Source: Myxococcales bacterium (GTDB taxonomy: Bacteria; Myxococcota_A; Polyangia; Polyangiales; JADJMO01). Taken from it: 64,000 nt of DNA. The position numbers and the translations under genes were made by a program. A model generated the notes under the pieces. The model searched no databases, had not been told where the DNA came from, and worked only from the letters and a program-made list of their open reading frames with translations. This document shows positions 30,355 to 38,508 of this stretch, piece by piece; position 1 is the first letter of the stretch; every line of letters starts with the position of its first letter. The stretch covers positions 248,001 through 312,000 of the forward strand of contig JADJMO010000007.1 in assembly GCA_016709545.1 (NCBI GenBank), read 5' to 3'.

Positions 30355-31349
30355 CACAGCACGTCCTGGTCTTCGGCGACGCCGAGCACGCCATCCAGCG
30401 TGACCGCCCGCCCACCCGCGCGCAAGGTGCCACGGTACTTCCCGATCGGCTGGACGAAATGCGATTTGACCACGACGAGGTTCTCCTCCTCGGCGTGGAG
30501 CGCGTGGGGCGTGAACGCGAGGTCGACGTTGCCGCAGGTCGTGCGGATGTTCCACGGCGCGAGCGGGCGCTTCTCGTCGAACGAGAAGATCCCCTCGCCG
30601 ACGGGGTAGAGGGCGTCGTCGAGCCACACCCCGCACTCGCGCTCACCGAGGAACCCCTCGACCAGGTTCATGCCGACCCGCGTGCCGTCGGTCGCGTGTC
30701 CGAGCAGGTAGGCCCACTTCCAACGCGTGTGCCGCGCGAGCAGGCCGTGGGTGTAGTCGTAGCCGCCGAAGGCGTCGTCCAGCGGGATGCGCGCGCCCGC
30801 GACGCGGGCCTCGCCCGTGACCGTGAGCAGCGCCTGCTTCTCGGTCGTGTTGAGCACGCCGCCCGGGATCGGCCCGACCGCCGACAGCGGCGGGCGATTC
30901 GTGCGCGCGTCGAGGCGCGCCTGCAGCGAGAGCCCGGGGAACCTGGCGTGGACGTCGATCAGGCCGCCCTGCCGGCGCAGCTCGGCGAACGCCCCTCCCG
31001 CGAGAACCGGGCGTGCGCGCCGTCGGCGATGGTGTCGCTGACCATGCCCCGCGGTGCTCGGGCCGAGGGCCGTGCGATCCGACAGCAGCGTGCCGTCGCG
31101 GTAGACGAACGCGAACGTCTTGGTCGCGTAGCCGAGGTCGACGATCGCGAGCCCGACGAACACCTCGCGGTTGGCGATGGCCACGTAGACCCAGCGCTTG
31201 CGCATCGCGAGGCGACGCAGCATCGAGACGCGCAGCGGCGCGAGGTCGACGTGCGGCAGTGGCCCGGAGAACGAGCCGAAGGCGGGGGAGCCATCGGCTC
31301 CGACGATGGCGCGCGGCGGGGTCTCGAGCGTTCGCATCGCCGGCATCAT
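30351..31349 (-). CDS. DUF2804-family protein (two compensating one-base indels inside)
   Basis: 332 residues from ATG 31349. The family signature is present in the second half: WKWAYLLGHATDGTRVGMNLVEGFLGERECGVWLDDALYPVG, and a C-terminal VKSHFVQPIGKYRGTLR. Residues about 100-118 (GHGQRHHRRRRARPVL) look wrong. Removing one base in 31047-31050 and adding one near 30996-31000 turns this stretch into GMVSDTIADGAHARFSRGG, which has normal composition and rejoins the frame. The family has a lipocalin-like beta fold and unknown function. Twelve bases after the methyltransferase gene, and coupled to the small lipoprotein. Confidence 0.82.
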   Translation of the reverse strand: MMPAMRTLETPPRAIVGADGSPAFGSFSGPLPHVDLAPLRVSMLRRLAMRKRWVYVAIANREVFVGLAIVDLGYATKTFAFVYRDGTLLSDRTALGPSTAGHGQRHHRRRRARPVLAGGAFAELRRQGGLIDVHARFPGLSLQARLDARTNRPPLSAVGPIPGGVLNTTEKQALLTVTGEARVAGARIPLDDAFGGYDYTHGLLARHTRWKWAYLLGHATDGTRVGMNLVEGFLGERECGVWLDDALYPVGEGIFSFDEKRPLAPWNIRTTCGNVDLAFTPHALHAEEENLVVVKSHFVQPIGKYRGTLRAGGRAVTLDGVLGVAEDQDVLW

Positions 31350-31361
31350 AGCCCGGGCGGG

Positions 31362-32636
31362 TCAGCCCAGGAACGCGAGCGCGTGCAAGAGCGGGCGCGC
31401 GGTCTCCGGTGCGGCGAGGGCGGCGCGCAGAGCCGGGTCGAGGGCGATCGGCTCGTGCCGGCGGTTTCCGACCCAGGCGAGCTCCGTCGTCGCCGCGAAG
31501 GCGCGCGCAACCGCCGTGGGCGCTCCCTCGGCAGAGAGCCCGAGGGCGCGCGGGCGCAGCACGAGCAACCCCGCCTCGTGCAGGGCCACGTGCTCGTCGT
31601 CGAGCGCGCCGATCGGCGCCGCGTCGGGGTGGACCGCGGTCGCGCGTTCGAGGTCGGCGGCGACGCGGGGCGACACCTGCACGTCGACGTCGTCCGCGCG
31701 GAACGAGTCTCCGACCCGCTCGAGACGCGTCTCGACGAACCAGCCCTCGCCGGGTCGTGGCCCTCGCGGGGCGTCCTCGCGCACGAGGAGCGAGCAGCGG
31801 AAGCTCCGACCACGAGCCCAGTCGAGCGCGCGTTCGACCGCGATCGGGTCGTCGCCCACGAGCGGAAGGAGGGCTCGCCTGGTGCCCGCGGTCGGGTTCG
31901 CGAGCGGGTCGGCCTCGCACAGGAACGAGAGGCCGGCCGCGCCCGCCTCGGCGACGAACGTCTCCACGGACACCGGGTGGTTGTGCTCCTCGAGGAGCTC
32001 GTGGAACAGATACCCGTCGTCGGCTGCCGCGAGCCGCGCGCGCTCCTCGTCGAGCGCCGCGCGGTAGGCGCCCGTGCGCGGCGCGGACCGATCGAGGTAG
32101 GCGAGCAGCTCCTTGGCGGCGGATACCGCCTCGCCCGCGCCTCGCCCCGCCGTGTGCGCGCGCAACATCGCGCGGAACGCCCCGCGGAGGTGCCAGCCGG
32201 GCAGCACGTTGTAGCTCACGAACGCGACCCCCGTCGGGGTGAGCACCCGGCGGATGGCCGCGAGCAGCGCTCGCCGATCGTCCTCCGGGATCCACGACCA
32301 CACCCCGTGCGCGATCACGTAGTCGAAGCGCCCCTCGACGGTCGTGCCGCTCGTCGCGCGGAGCTCGACGTTGCTGGGCACGAAGGGGGCGCGGGCCAGC
32401 TCGGCGGCCGCCAGATCGACACCGACGAAACGTGCGTGCGGCAGGTGGGCGGCCATCGGGAGCAGGTTTCCACCGCTGCCGCAGCCGATCTCGAGCACCG
32501 CCGCCCCCTCCACGGCCGGCGCCGCGATGCCCGCGAGGCGCGCCATGCTGCACAGGTGATCGGGGTGGGTGCGCGGATACGGGAGGCTCGTGTAGGGGAC
32601 GGCCTCGTACGCCGCCGCGCCGCGCCGCTCGATCAT
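31362..32636 (-). CDS. SAM-dependent methyltransferase with methyltransferase regulatory domain
   Basis: 424 residues from ATG 32636. Class I methyltransferase domain: motif I AVLEIGCGSGGNLLPMA, then RFVGVDLA, the acidic turn binding SAM, and FDYVIAHGVWSWIPE. After SYNVLPGWHLRGAFRAMLRAHT comes a regulatory domain as in PF10119, with FHELLEEHNHPVSVETFVAEAGAAGL. The C-terminal ~120 residues are a winged-helix-like segment. Substrate unknown; related proteins sit in surface-polysaccharide and protein-modification loci. First gene of a likely four-gene minus-strand operon. Confidence 0.85.
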   Translation of the reverse strand: MIERRGAAAYEAVPYTSLPYPRTHPDHLCSMARLAGIAAPAVEGAAVLEIGCGSGGNLLPMAAHLPHARFVGVDLAAAELARAPFVPSNVELRATSGTTVEGRFDYVIAHGVWSWIPEDDRRALLAAIRRVLTPTGVAFVSYNVLPGWHLRGAFRAMLRAHTAGRGAGEAVSAAKELLAYLDRSAPRTGAYRAALDEERARLAAADDGYLFHELLEEHNHPVSVETFVAEAGAAGLSFLCEADPLANPTAGTRRALLPLVGDDPIAVERALDWARGRSFRCSLLVREDAPRGPRPGEGWFVETRLERVGDSFRADDVDVQVSPRVAADLERATAVHPDAAPIGALDDEHVALHEAGLLVLRPRALGLSAEGAPTAVARAFAATTELAWVGNRRHEPIALDPALRAALAAPETARPLLHALAFLG

Positions 32637-32682
32637 GTTCGTTGTGTAGCACCCCCCCGACGATCCGTGCTCCGATGGGAGC

Positions 32683-34917
32683 GTGGATCTCGACCCGCGC
32701 GACGTCGAACGAATCCTCGCTGCCGAGCACGCCGACCCGCACACCATCCTCGGTGCGCACCTCGTGGCCGACGGCGTCGTCGTCCGCATGTTCCGACCGG
32801 GCCGCCTCTCGGTCCACGTCGAGCCCGACGATCCGGCCTTGCCGGCCCGCGAGGCGGTGCGGATCCACGAGGGTGGGCTGTTCGAGGCCCGCTTCCCCGA
32901 GGCCAAGGCCATCTTCCGCTACCGCATCGACGGCGAGCGCGACCCCTACGCCTTCCTCCCCACCCTCGGTCCGCTCGACGCGCACCTGTTCCACGAGGGC
33001 AACCACCTGCGGCTCTACGAGGTGCTCGGGGCGCATCCGCGCACCATCGACGGCGTCGCCGGCGTGTCGTTCGCCGTGTTCGCCCCCGAGGCGCGCGCGG
33101 TGCGGGTGTCGGCCGATTTCAACCTGTGGGACGGCCGCCGTCACACGCTGCGCCGCATCAGCCCCCACGGGATCTGGGAGCTGTTCGTGCCCGACGTGCC
33201 CCTCGGCAGCGTCTACAAGCTCGAGATCGTCGACGCGCGGGGCCGCGCGCACCTCAAGCTCGATCCGTTCGCGTTCCAGTGCGAGGTGCGCCCGCACAAC
33301 GGCGGCGTCGTGCACGGCCTGCCGCGCGCCGAGTTCCACGACGAGGCCTGGCTCGAGCGCCGCAAGGCCACCGATCCCCGGCGCGCGCCCATGTCGATCT
33401 ACGAGGTGCACCTCGGTGGGTTCGCGCGCGTGCCGCACGAGCGCGGCGTCGGCGCGCAGAACCTCCCGGGCGGCGGGCACACCGGCCGCTTCCTCACCTA
33501 CCGCGAGATCGAGGAGAAGCTGGTCCCGTACGTGAAGCACATGGGCTTCACCCACGTCGAGCTCATGCCGGTCACCGAGTACCCCTACGACGGCTCGTGG
33601 GGCTACCAGGTCACCGGCTACTTCGCCGCCACGAGCCGCTACGGCTCGCCCGAGGATCTGCAGCGCCTCGTCGATGCGTTCCACCGGGAGGGCATCGGCG
33701 TGCTCCTCGACTGGGTGCCGGCGCACTTCCCGCGCGACGCCCACGGCCTCCGCCGCTTCGACGGCAGCGCCGTCTACGAGCACCTCGATCCGCGCCAGGG
33801 CGAGCACCCCGAGTGGGGCACCATGGTGTTCAACTACGGCCGGCCCGAGGTGAAGAACTTCCTCCTCGCGAGCGCGCTCTTCTGGCTGGAGCGCTTCCAC
33901 TTCGACGGCCTGCGCGTCGATGCGGTCGCCTCGATGCTCTACCTCGACTACGGCAAGAGCCATGGGCAGTGGGTCGCGAACCGCTACGGCGGCCACGAGA
34001 ACCTCGCCGCGGTCGACTTCCTCCGCGCGCTCAACGAGGCCGTCGACGAGCGATGTCCGGGCGCGATGGTCATCGCCGAGGAGTCCACCGCGTGGCCGGG
34101 CGTCAGTCGCAAGACCCACCTCGGCGGCCTCGGCTTCTCGTTCAAGTGGAACATGGGCTGGATGCACGACACGCTCCAGTACTTCTCGATGGACCCGCTG
34201 TTCCGCAGCCATCACCACGGCAAGATCACCTTCGGGCTCATGTACGCGTGGAGCGAGACCTTCGTCCTCCCGCTCTCGCACGACGAGGTCGTGCACATGA
34301 AGGGCTCGATGATCGGCAAGATGCCGGGCGACCCGTACCAACGCTTCGCCAATCTGCGCGCGCTCTACGGGTGGATGTGGGCCCACCCCGGCAAGAAGCT
34401 CCTGTTCATGGGCAGCGAGCTCGCCCAGGAGCGCGAGTTCAGCGAGGCGCGCTCGCTCGACTGGCACCTCGAGCACGAGCCCGCGCACGCGGGGGTGCAG
34501 GCCCTGGTGCGCGCCCTCAACGAGGCCTGCGCCGCGCGCCCCGAGCTCTGGGAAGCCGACGTCGATCCGGCTGGTTTCCAGTGGATCGACGCCAACGACC
34601 ACGGCAACAGCGTCGCCTCCATCCTGCGCTTCGACCGTCGGCGCTCGCGCTATCTCGTGTGCGTCCTGAACGCGACCCCGATTGCCCGTCGGGGGTATCG
34701 TGTCGGTGTGCCAGTGGCAGGCGACCATCGCGTCGTGCTCGACACCGACGACCATCGCTTCGGCGGCAGCGGTCAGGGCTGCGGAAGCCTGGTGGCCGAC
34801 TCCATCGCCCACCACGGACAGCCCGCTTCTCTGACGATCGATCTGCCGCCGCTCGCCACCGTGTGGCTCGAGGGCCCGCAGCTCGACGCGGCGCCCGTCG
34901 AGCCCACCGACGCCTGA
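32683..34917 (+). CDS. glgB: 1,4-alpha-glucan branching enzyme (GH13)
   Basis: 744 residues, GTG start after GGGAG. N-terminal CBM48-type modules (about 1-235), then a GH13 barrel: HVELMPVTEYPYDGSWGYQ, DWVPAHFP, nucleophile in FDGLRVDAVASMLYLDY (about D411), acid/base in VIAEEST (about E466) and LPLSHDEVVH (about D533). C-terminal beta domain. It makes alpha-1,6 branches in glycogen. Length matches the long, two-CBM form. The other glg genes are not in the window. It ends 7 bases before the HIT gene, so the two may be co-transcribed. Confidence 0.96.
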   Translation: MDLDPRDVERILAAEHADPHTILGAHLVADGVVVRMFRPGRLSVHVEPDDPALPAREAVRIHEGGLFEARFPEAKAIFRYRIDGERDPYAFLPTLGPLDAHLFHEGNHLRLYEVLGAHPRTIDGVAGVSFAVFAPEARAVRVSADFNLWDGRRHTLRRISPHGIWELFVPDVPLGSVYKLEIVDARGRAHLKLDPFAFQCEVRPHNGGVVHGLPRAEFHDEAWLERRKATDPRRAPMSIYEVHLGGFARVPHERGVGAQNLPGGGHTGRFLTYREIEEKLVPYVKHMGFTHVELMPVTEYPYDGSWGYQVTGYFAATSRYGSPEDLQRLVDAFHREGIGVLLDWVPAHFPRDAHGLRRFDGSAVYEHLDPRQGEHPEWGTMVFNYGRPEVKNFLLASALFWLERFHFDGLRVDAVASMLYLDYGKSHGQWVANRYGGHENLAAVDFLRALNEAVDERCPGAMVIAEESTAWPGVSRKTHLGGLGFSFKWNMGWMHDTLQYFSMDPLFRSHHHGKITFGLMYAWSETFVLPLSHDEVVHMKGSMIGKMPGDPYQRFANLRALYGWMWAHPGKKLLFMGSELAQEREFSEARSLDWHLEHEPAHAGVQALVRALNEACAARPELWEADVDPAGFQWIDANDHGNSVASILRFDRRRSRYLVCVLNATPIARRGYRVGVPVAGDHRVVLDTDDHRFGGSGQGCGSLVADSIAHHGQPASLTIDLPPLATVWLEGPQLDAAPVEPTDA

Positions 34918-34924
34918 CGCGGCG

Positions 34925-35413
34925 ATGCCGACCCTCCTCACGCGTGAGCAGGCGCTCGAGCGGATCCGCGCCGAGGTGGGCCGTCCCTCCTGCCTGATGT
35001 GCGCGCTGCGCGACGGGATCACCCGCACCTGGGTCCTCCACGACGCGGACGACGTGCTCGTGCTGGTCCCGCGCTTCGTGCGGTGCTTCGGCCACGTGCT
35101 CGTGATGCCGCGCCCGCACTGCGTCTCCTACGGCGAGGTGGACGACACGCTCTGGGCCCGCGTCGAGCGCGCGAGCCTCCACGCAGCGCGCATGCTCGAG
35201 CGTCTCCGCGCGCCCCGCCGTGTCTACCTCGCGTCCACGGGCTCGGCGGCGGGGGAGCTCACGCAGAGCTCGGTCCACCTCCACGTGCACGTGCTGCCCG
35301 TCGAGGACCCGGACACGCGGCCCGCCGACGTCTTCAGCTGGTCGGAGGGCATCTGGAGCCAGACCGACGAAGAGCTCGACGCCCTCGCCGCGACGTACCG
35401 CGCTGCCTGGTGA
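34925..35413 (+). CDS. HIT-family protein
   Basis: 162 residues. The histidine triad HLHVHV (H118, H120, H122) lies near the C-terminal third, preceded by FGHVLVMPRPHCVSYGEVDD, a standard HIT-domain strand and turn. A CLMC pair (C23, C26) near the start resembles the zinc site of many HIT hydrolases. These enzymes hydrolyse or transfer nucleotidyl groups (for example ApnA or AMP-conjugates). Exact substrate cannot be told. Convergent with the ureidoglycolate lyase gene with no gap. Confidence 0.88.
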   Translation: MPTLLTREQALERIRAEVGRPSCLMCALRDGITRTWVLHDADDVLVLVPRFVRCFGHVLVMPRPHCVSYGEVDDTLWARVERASLHAARMLERLRAPRRVYLASTGSAAGELTQSSVHLHVHVLPVEDPDTRPADVFSWSEGIWSQTDEELDALAATYRAAW

Positions 35414-35926
35414 TCAATAGGTGATCGTGCCTGGCTGCGCGAGCGGGTGCACGACGCAGTCGCGGGCGGTCCCGTCCTCGTGCACGAAGCACACGAAGTC
35501 GATCGTGGCGTCGAGCGCGACCATCGGGTGGTGCCAGACCCCGGGGTGATAAGCGATCGCCTGGGCGCCGTGCGCGACGAACGCCGAGAGCGTGGCGAGG
35601 TCGGGGGCGTCGCCACCGAGGGCGACGATCACCAGATACCGGGCCGCGTTCATCGGCACGAACATCTGGGTCGAGCAGGGGTGCTTCTCGAGCAACCGCA
35701 CCGGGAACGGCCGGCTCGTCTGGGCGGCGCACCGGAACACCGAGATGGCGAGACGTGCCCCCGGCCGCTCGTTGCACAGGCGGGTGGCCTGGTCGAAGCG
35801 AGCCGCCGTGCCCTGGTTGGCGGCGAGGGATCCACCGGTTGCTTCGATCACGGTCCCGTAGGGGGCGAACGCCGCCGCCTCGAGGGCCGCCGCCTCGACG
35901 GCACGTGTGTTCCACGCGTCACCCAT
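35414..35926 (-). CDS. allA: ureidoglycolate lyase
   Basis: 170 residues from ATG 35926. Family pattern: FAPYGTVIE, LEKHPCSTQMFVPMNAARYLVIVA, and IAYHPGVWHHPMVALDATIDFVCF, including the paired His residues of the active site. It converts ureidoglycolate to glyoxylate and urea in purine (allantoin) breakdown. No other allantoin genes are seen nearby, so the context does not confirm the pathway. Confidence 0.88.
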   Translation of the reverse strand: MGDAWNTRAVEAAALEAAAFAPYGTVIEATGGSLAANQGTAARFDQATRLCNERPGARLAISVFRCAAQTSRPFPVRLLEKHPCSTQMFVPMNAARYLVIVALGGDAPDLATLSAFVAHGAQAIAYHPGVWHHPMVALDATIDFVCFVHEDGTARDCVVHPLAQPGTITY

Positions 35927-35983
35927 GTGTACGAGCCTACACGCGCGCGAACCAGAGTGCGCCGGCTCGGGGGCTCTGCGAGC

Positions 35984-36163
35984 TCAGACGCCGAAGGCGG
36001 CTTCGCGCGCCAGCTCGGCCCGCAGCTGGGCGAGGCGGGCGCCGAGCTCCCCGAAAGACAGGGGATGCATGCCGCTCTCGACCTCGTCGAGCTCCTCCCG
36101 CGCGTACCCACGCAGCGTCGAGCGCTCGAGCGCGCGCCGATCGGGGTGGGGGAGGTTGGCCAT
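35984..36163 (-). CDS. small uncharacterised protein (59 residues)
   Basis: Start ATG 36163 with AGGAAG about six bases upstream; codons are strongly G/C-ending. Translation begins MANLPHPDRRALERSTLRGY and continues EELDEVESGMHPLSFGELGARL, ending EAAFGV. Charged, helical, no signal peptide. I do not know a family. The upstream 36164-36300 is relatively AT-rich, as expected of a promoter region. A chance open frame cannot be excluded, but codon use and the ribosome site support it. Confidence 0.55.
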   Translation of the reverse strand: MANLPHPDRRALERSTLRGYAREELDEVESGMHPLSFGELGARLAQLRAELAREAAFGV

Positions 36164-36308
36164 GACGGCTTCCTATTAAGCATTCCTCGTGCCAATGGGA
36201 AGCGTTTTCGATTTCCCTGTGAAAAGCCCGCTGTCCCTGCTGTCCCACAATGTAGGCTTGTCGCATTCTTGCCGCGGGGTGGGCATCCGCGTCTCTGGCA
36301 GCGATGTC

Positions 36309-36336
36309 AGAGGCGTCTACCTGTGGTGACGCCTCT
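36309..36336. terminator. hairpin downstream of the metalloprotease gene, without a T-tract
   Basis: Arms AGAGGCGTC (36309-36317) and GACGCCTCT (36328-36336) pair perfectly over nine bases around a 10-base loop. It lies about 115 bases after the metalloprotease stop (minus strand). No run of T follows on either strand, so a terminator role is only possible. Confidence 0.35.
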
Positions 36337-36401
36337 CCCGAGGGGCCCGTTGCAGAGATGCAACGCGGCTTTCGAGAAAGAACGCAGCAGGAGCGGGCCC
36401 A

Positions 36402-36461
36402 GGGCCCAGTGGCCGAGGGCCCAGTGGCCGAGGGCTCAGTGGGCGAGGGCTCAGTGGCCGA
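36402..36461. repeat. four tandem 15-base repeats at the 3' end of the metalloprotease gene
   Basis: Units start at 36402, 36417, 36432 and 36447, consensus GGGCCCAGTGGCCGA with C/T and C/G changes. The last unit contains the stop codon of the minus-strand metalloprotease gene (36451-36453); the other units lie downstream of it. A change of one base in the stop would add Pro-Ser-Ala-Thr-type repeats to the protein. Confidence 0.85.
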
Positions 36462-37938
36462 GAGTCAGCCGGCTGACACCGACGATGCCGCTGACGCCAA
36501 CGGCGCGGACGGGGATGGTCGGCTCCGGGATGATCAGCATGCCGCCGGGCAGATCGCCGTAGCGGTAGAGCTGCGCCGTGATCTTGGTGGTGCCGGTGTC
36601 GGTGGTGACCTCGAGCTCGTAGGGCTCGCCCGCGGGCGGCGTGTCGAGCACGAGCTTCTTGCCCCACACGAGCTTGCCCTTCGGATCGACGCGCACGATG
36701 CGGTACGCCTTCGGGCTCGCGACGATCCCGATCTCGGACTTGACCGCGTTGACGAAGCTGATGCGGTCGTAGAGCGCCTTGTACGTGTAGTCGGAGATCC
36801 AGCGTGGCTCGCAGTAGCCCATGACGTCGTAGTAGCCGGGATCGTGGAGGTCCTTGCTCTCGAGGTCGAAGCCGTACACGCCGATGGAGCCGTCCGAGTA
36901 GGGGAACTTCTTGTCGACACCACGAGGGCCGCCGCAGGGCGCGTGGCCGCGCCCGTGCGCGTGTCCGATCTCGTGGGCCATGGTGTCCGCGGACTGGCCG
37001 TCGGCGTAGCCGACCCCGATGCTCGCGCGTCCGGTCGCGTCGTTCGGGTTGGTCAACTGTCCGGACAGTCCGAGGACACACCCCCCCTTGCAGTACTTCC
37101 AGAACGAGTCGTTCGGCTTGAAGAGGCCGTAGTAGTAGACGTCCTTGGGCGCCTTGTCGGCCGCCCGCAGCTCGATCATCGCCTCGAGCAACGAGTCCCA
37201 CCCGGTGCCGTCCGCGTCGGTCGCGTCCTTCCAGTCGTAGGGCTCGTGCGCGGTGACCTCGACCTTGGCGGTCGGGTACATCGAGTAGAGGGTGTTGGCG
37301 TAGCCCGCGAGCGCGTCGGCGCTCGTGTCCGGGACACGGTTGCTGCCGTCGGCGCCGTAGCGCACGGGCACGACCACGATCTTGAGCTGCGGCCCGGAGC
37401 TCTTCGCGAGCAACGGCTCGAACACGTCACCCTCGGGGACGCGCGCGAACGGCTCGCCGCCCGCCTCGGGCACGAGCGTGACGGCCAGCGTGCTCGTGCC
37501 GTCGAGGGCCTCGCCGGGCACGTCGAAGTTGAAGGTGGAGCTGAGGTCGGCCTCGGTGGAGGCGTTGGGCCCGACCGACCTCTTCGCGTCGAAGGTCACC
37601 GCGACCCCGGCGGCGTTCTTCAGCGTGAGCGTCGCCTTCACGTTCTTGCGGGTCCAGCCCTTGGCCGGCTTGGTGCCCACGCGCACGAACGCAGGGCGCC
37701 CGACGATCACCGGCACCGACGACTCCGCGCGGAGGCCGTCGACGAAGACCGGGATCTTCACGGCCTGGTTGAACGACACCTCGGAGATGGTGAGGGTCTG
37801 CGCGACCGGCGCGGGGGCTTCGACGCCCGCGTCCGTGGCAGGCAGCACGGCCTCGCCTTCGGTCGTGTGACCTCCACAACCACCAGCGACCACGGAGAGC
37901 GCCAGCGTCAGGGACGCGGCGAACAAGGGCTTGTGCAT
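36451..37938 (-). CDS. zinc metalloprotease lipoprotein
   Basis: 495 residues from ATG 37938. Signal sequence ending VVAGGC, so probably lipid-anchored. Beta-rich N-terminal region (about 45-200). The zinc-binding motif HEIGHAHGRGHAPC (about residue 320) is an HExxHxxxxxH site of the metzincin type. A later YDVMGYCEPRWISDYTY supplies the Met-turn-like MGYC. This combination resembles the M66/StcE group of secreted proteases. A C-terminal beta domain follows (LELEV-like strands). The stop lies in a tandem repeat. Divergent from the gene at 38028. Confidence 0.8.
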   Translation of the reverse strand: MHKPLFAASLTLALSVVAGGCGGHTTEGEAVLPATDAGVEAPAPVAQTLTISEVSFNQAVKIPVFVDGLRAESSVPVIVGRPAFVRVGTKPAKGWTRKNVKATLTLKNAAGVAVTFDAKRSVGPNASTEADLSSTFNFDVPGEALDGTSTLAVTLVPEAGGEPFARVPEGDVFEPLLAKSSGPQLKIVVVPVRYGADGSNRVPDTSADALAGYANTLYSMYPTAKVEVTAHEPYDWKDATDADGTGWDSLLEAMIELRAADKAPKDVYYYGLFKPNDSFWKYCKGGCVLGLSGQLTNPNDATGRASIGVGYADGQSADTMAHEIGHAHGRGHAPCGGPRGVDKKFPYSDGSIGVYGFDLESKDLHDPGYYDVMGYCEPRWISDYTYKALYDRISFVNAVKSEIGIVASPKAYRIVRVDPKGKLVWGKKLVLDTPPAGEPYELEVTTDTGTTKITAQLYRYGDLPGGMLIIPEPTIPVRAVGVSGIVGVSRLTLGH

Positions 37939-38027
37939 CGCGCGGGAGGCTAGCACCCGAGGTGGCCCTCCGCCGCCCAGAGACTGAACGCTTGCGCAGG
38001 TATGTATGCCTGCGGTAGAACGATCCA

Positions 38028-38453
38028 ATGAGCACCCCCAAGGACTTCCTGAAAGATGCCGTTCGCGAGAAGGCCGAGCGCGACCTGGCAGCCCTCGACA
38101 CCCGTCGCACCGCCATCGAGGCCATCGCCCAGGCCACCGCGCAGGTGGCCACGCTCGCCTCGGTGCTGGCCCAGGCCACGCCCGCCATCGCGAGCACCGC
38201 GGCCGACGCCGCGGCCATCACCCGCCTCAAGAAGCTCCGTCGCGCGCTCGACGAGGCCCGCGTGCACGCCGACGATCTCGCCCTCGCGCTCGACGTCGAC
38301 GCCCAGCGCACCGCCATCGCGGAGGCCCGCGCTGGCATCCACGCGGCGCTGGTCGCCGCGGGCATCGAGGCGGCAGACCCCGAGGTCCTCGAGGTCGAGG
38401 TCGTCGAGCTCCCCACGCGCGAAGGCCACCGCAAGGGCTCGGCCGCGGCCTAG
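38028..38453 (+). CDS. Ala-rich helical protein, uncharacterised
   Basis: 141 residues from ATG 38028. Mostly long amphipathic helices (AVREKAERDLAALDTRRTAIEAIAQATAQ; ITRLKKLRRALDEARVHADDLALALD) suggesting a coiled coil. No signal or membrane segment. I do not recognise a family. Divergent from the metalloprotease gene. Confidence 0.65.
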   Translation: MSTPKDFLKDAVREKAERDLAALDTRRTAIEAIAQATAQVATLASVLAQATPAIASTAADAAAITRLKKLRRALDEARVHADDLALALDVDAQRTAIAEARAGIHAALVAAGIEAADPEVLEVEVVELPTREGHRKGSAAA

Positions 38454-38508
38454 CGTCGGCCCGCGGTCTTTGGCCAGACGGCCCGAGGTCGGCTACACGT
38501 CGCCTCGT

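Noticed and set aside
30643..35028. A 1461-codon open frame on the minus strand across glgB and neighbours
   Set aside because: It lies antisense to glgB and other clear genes, its translation is Arg/Ala/His-rich shadow sequence, and such long antisense frames are normal at ~70% GC.
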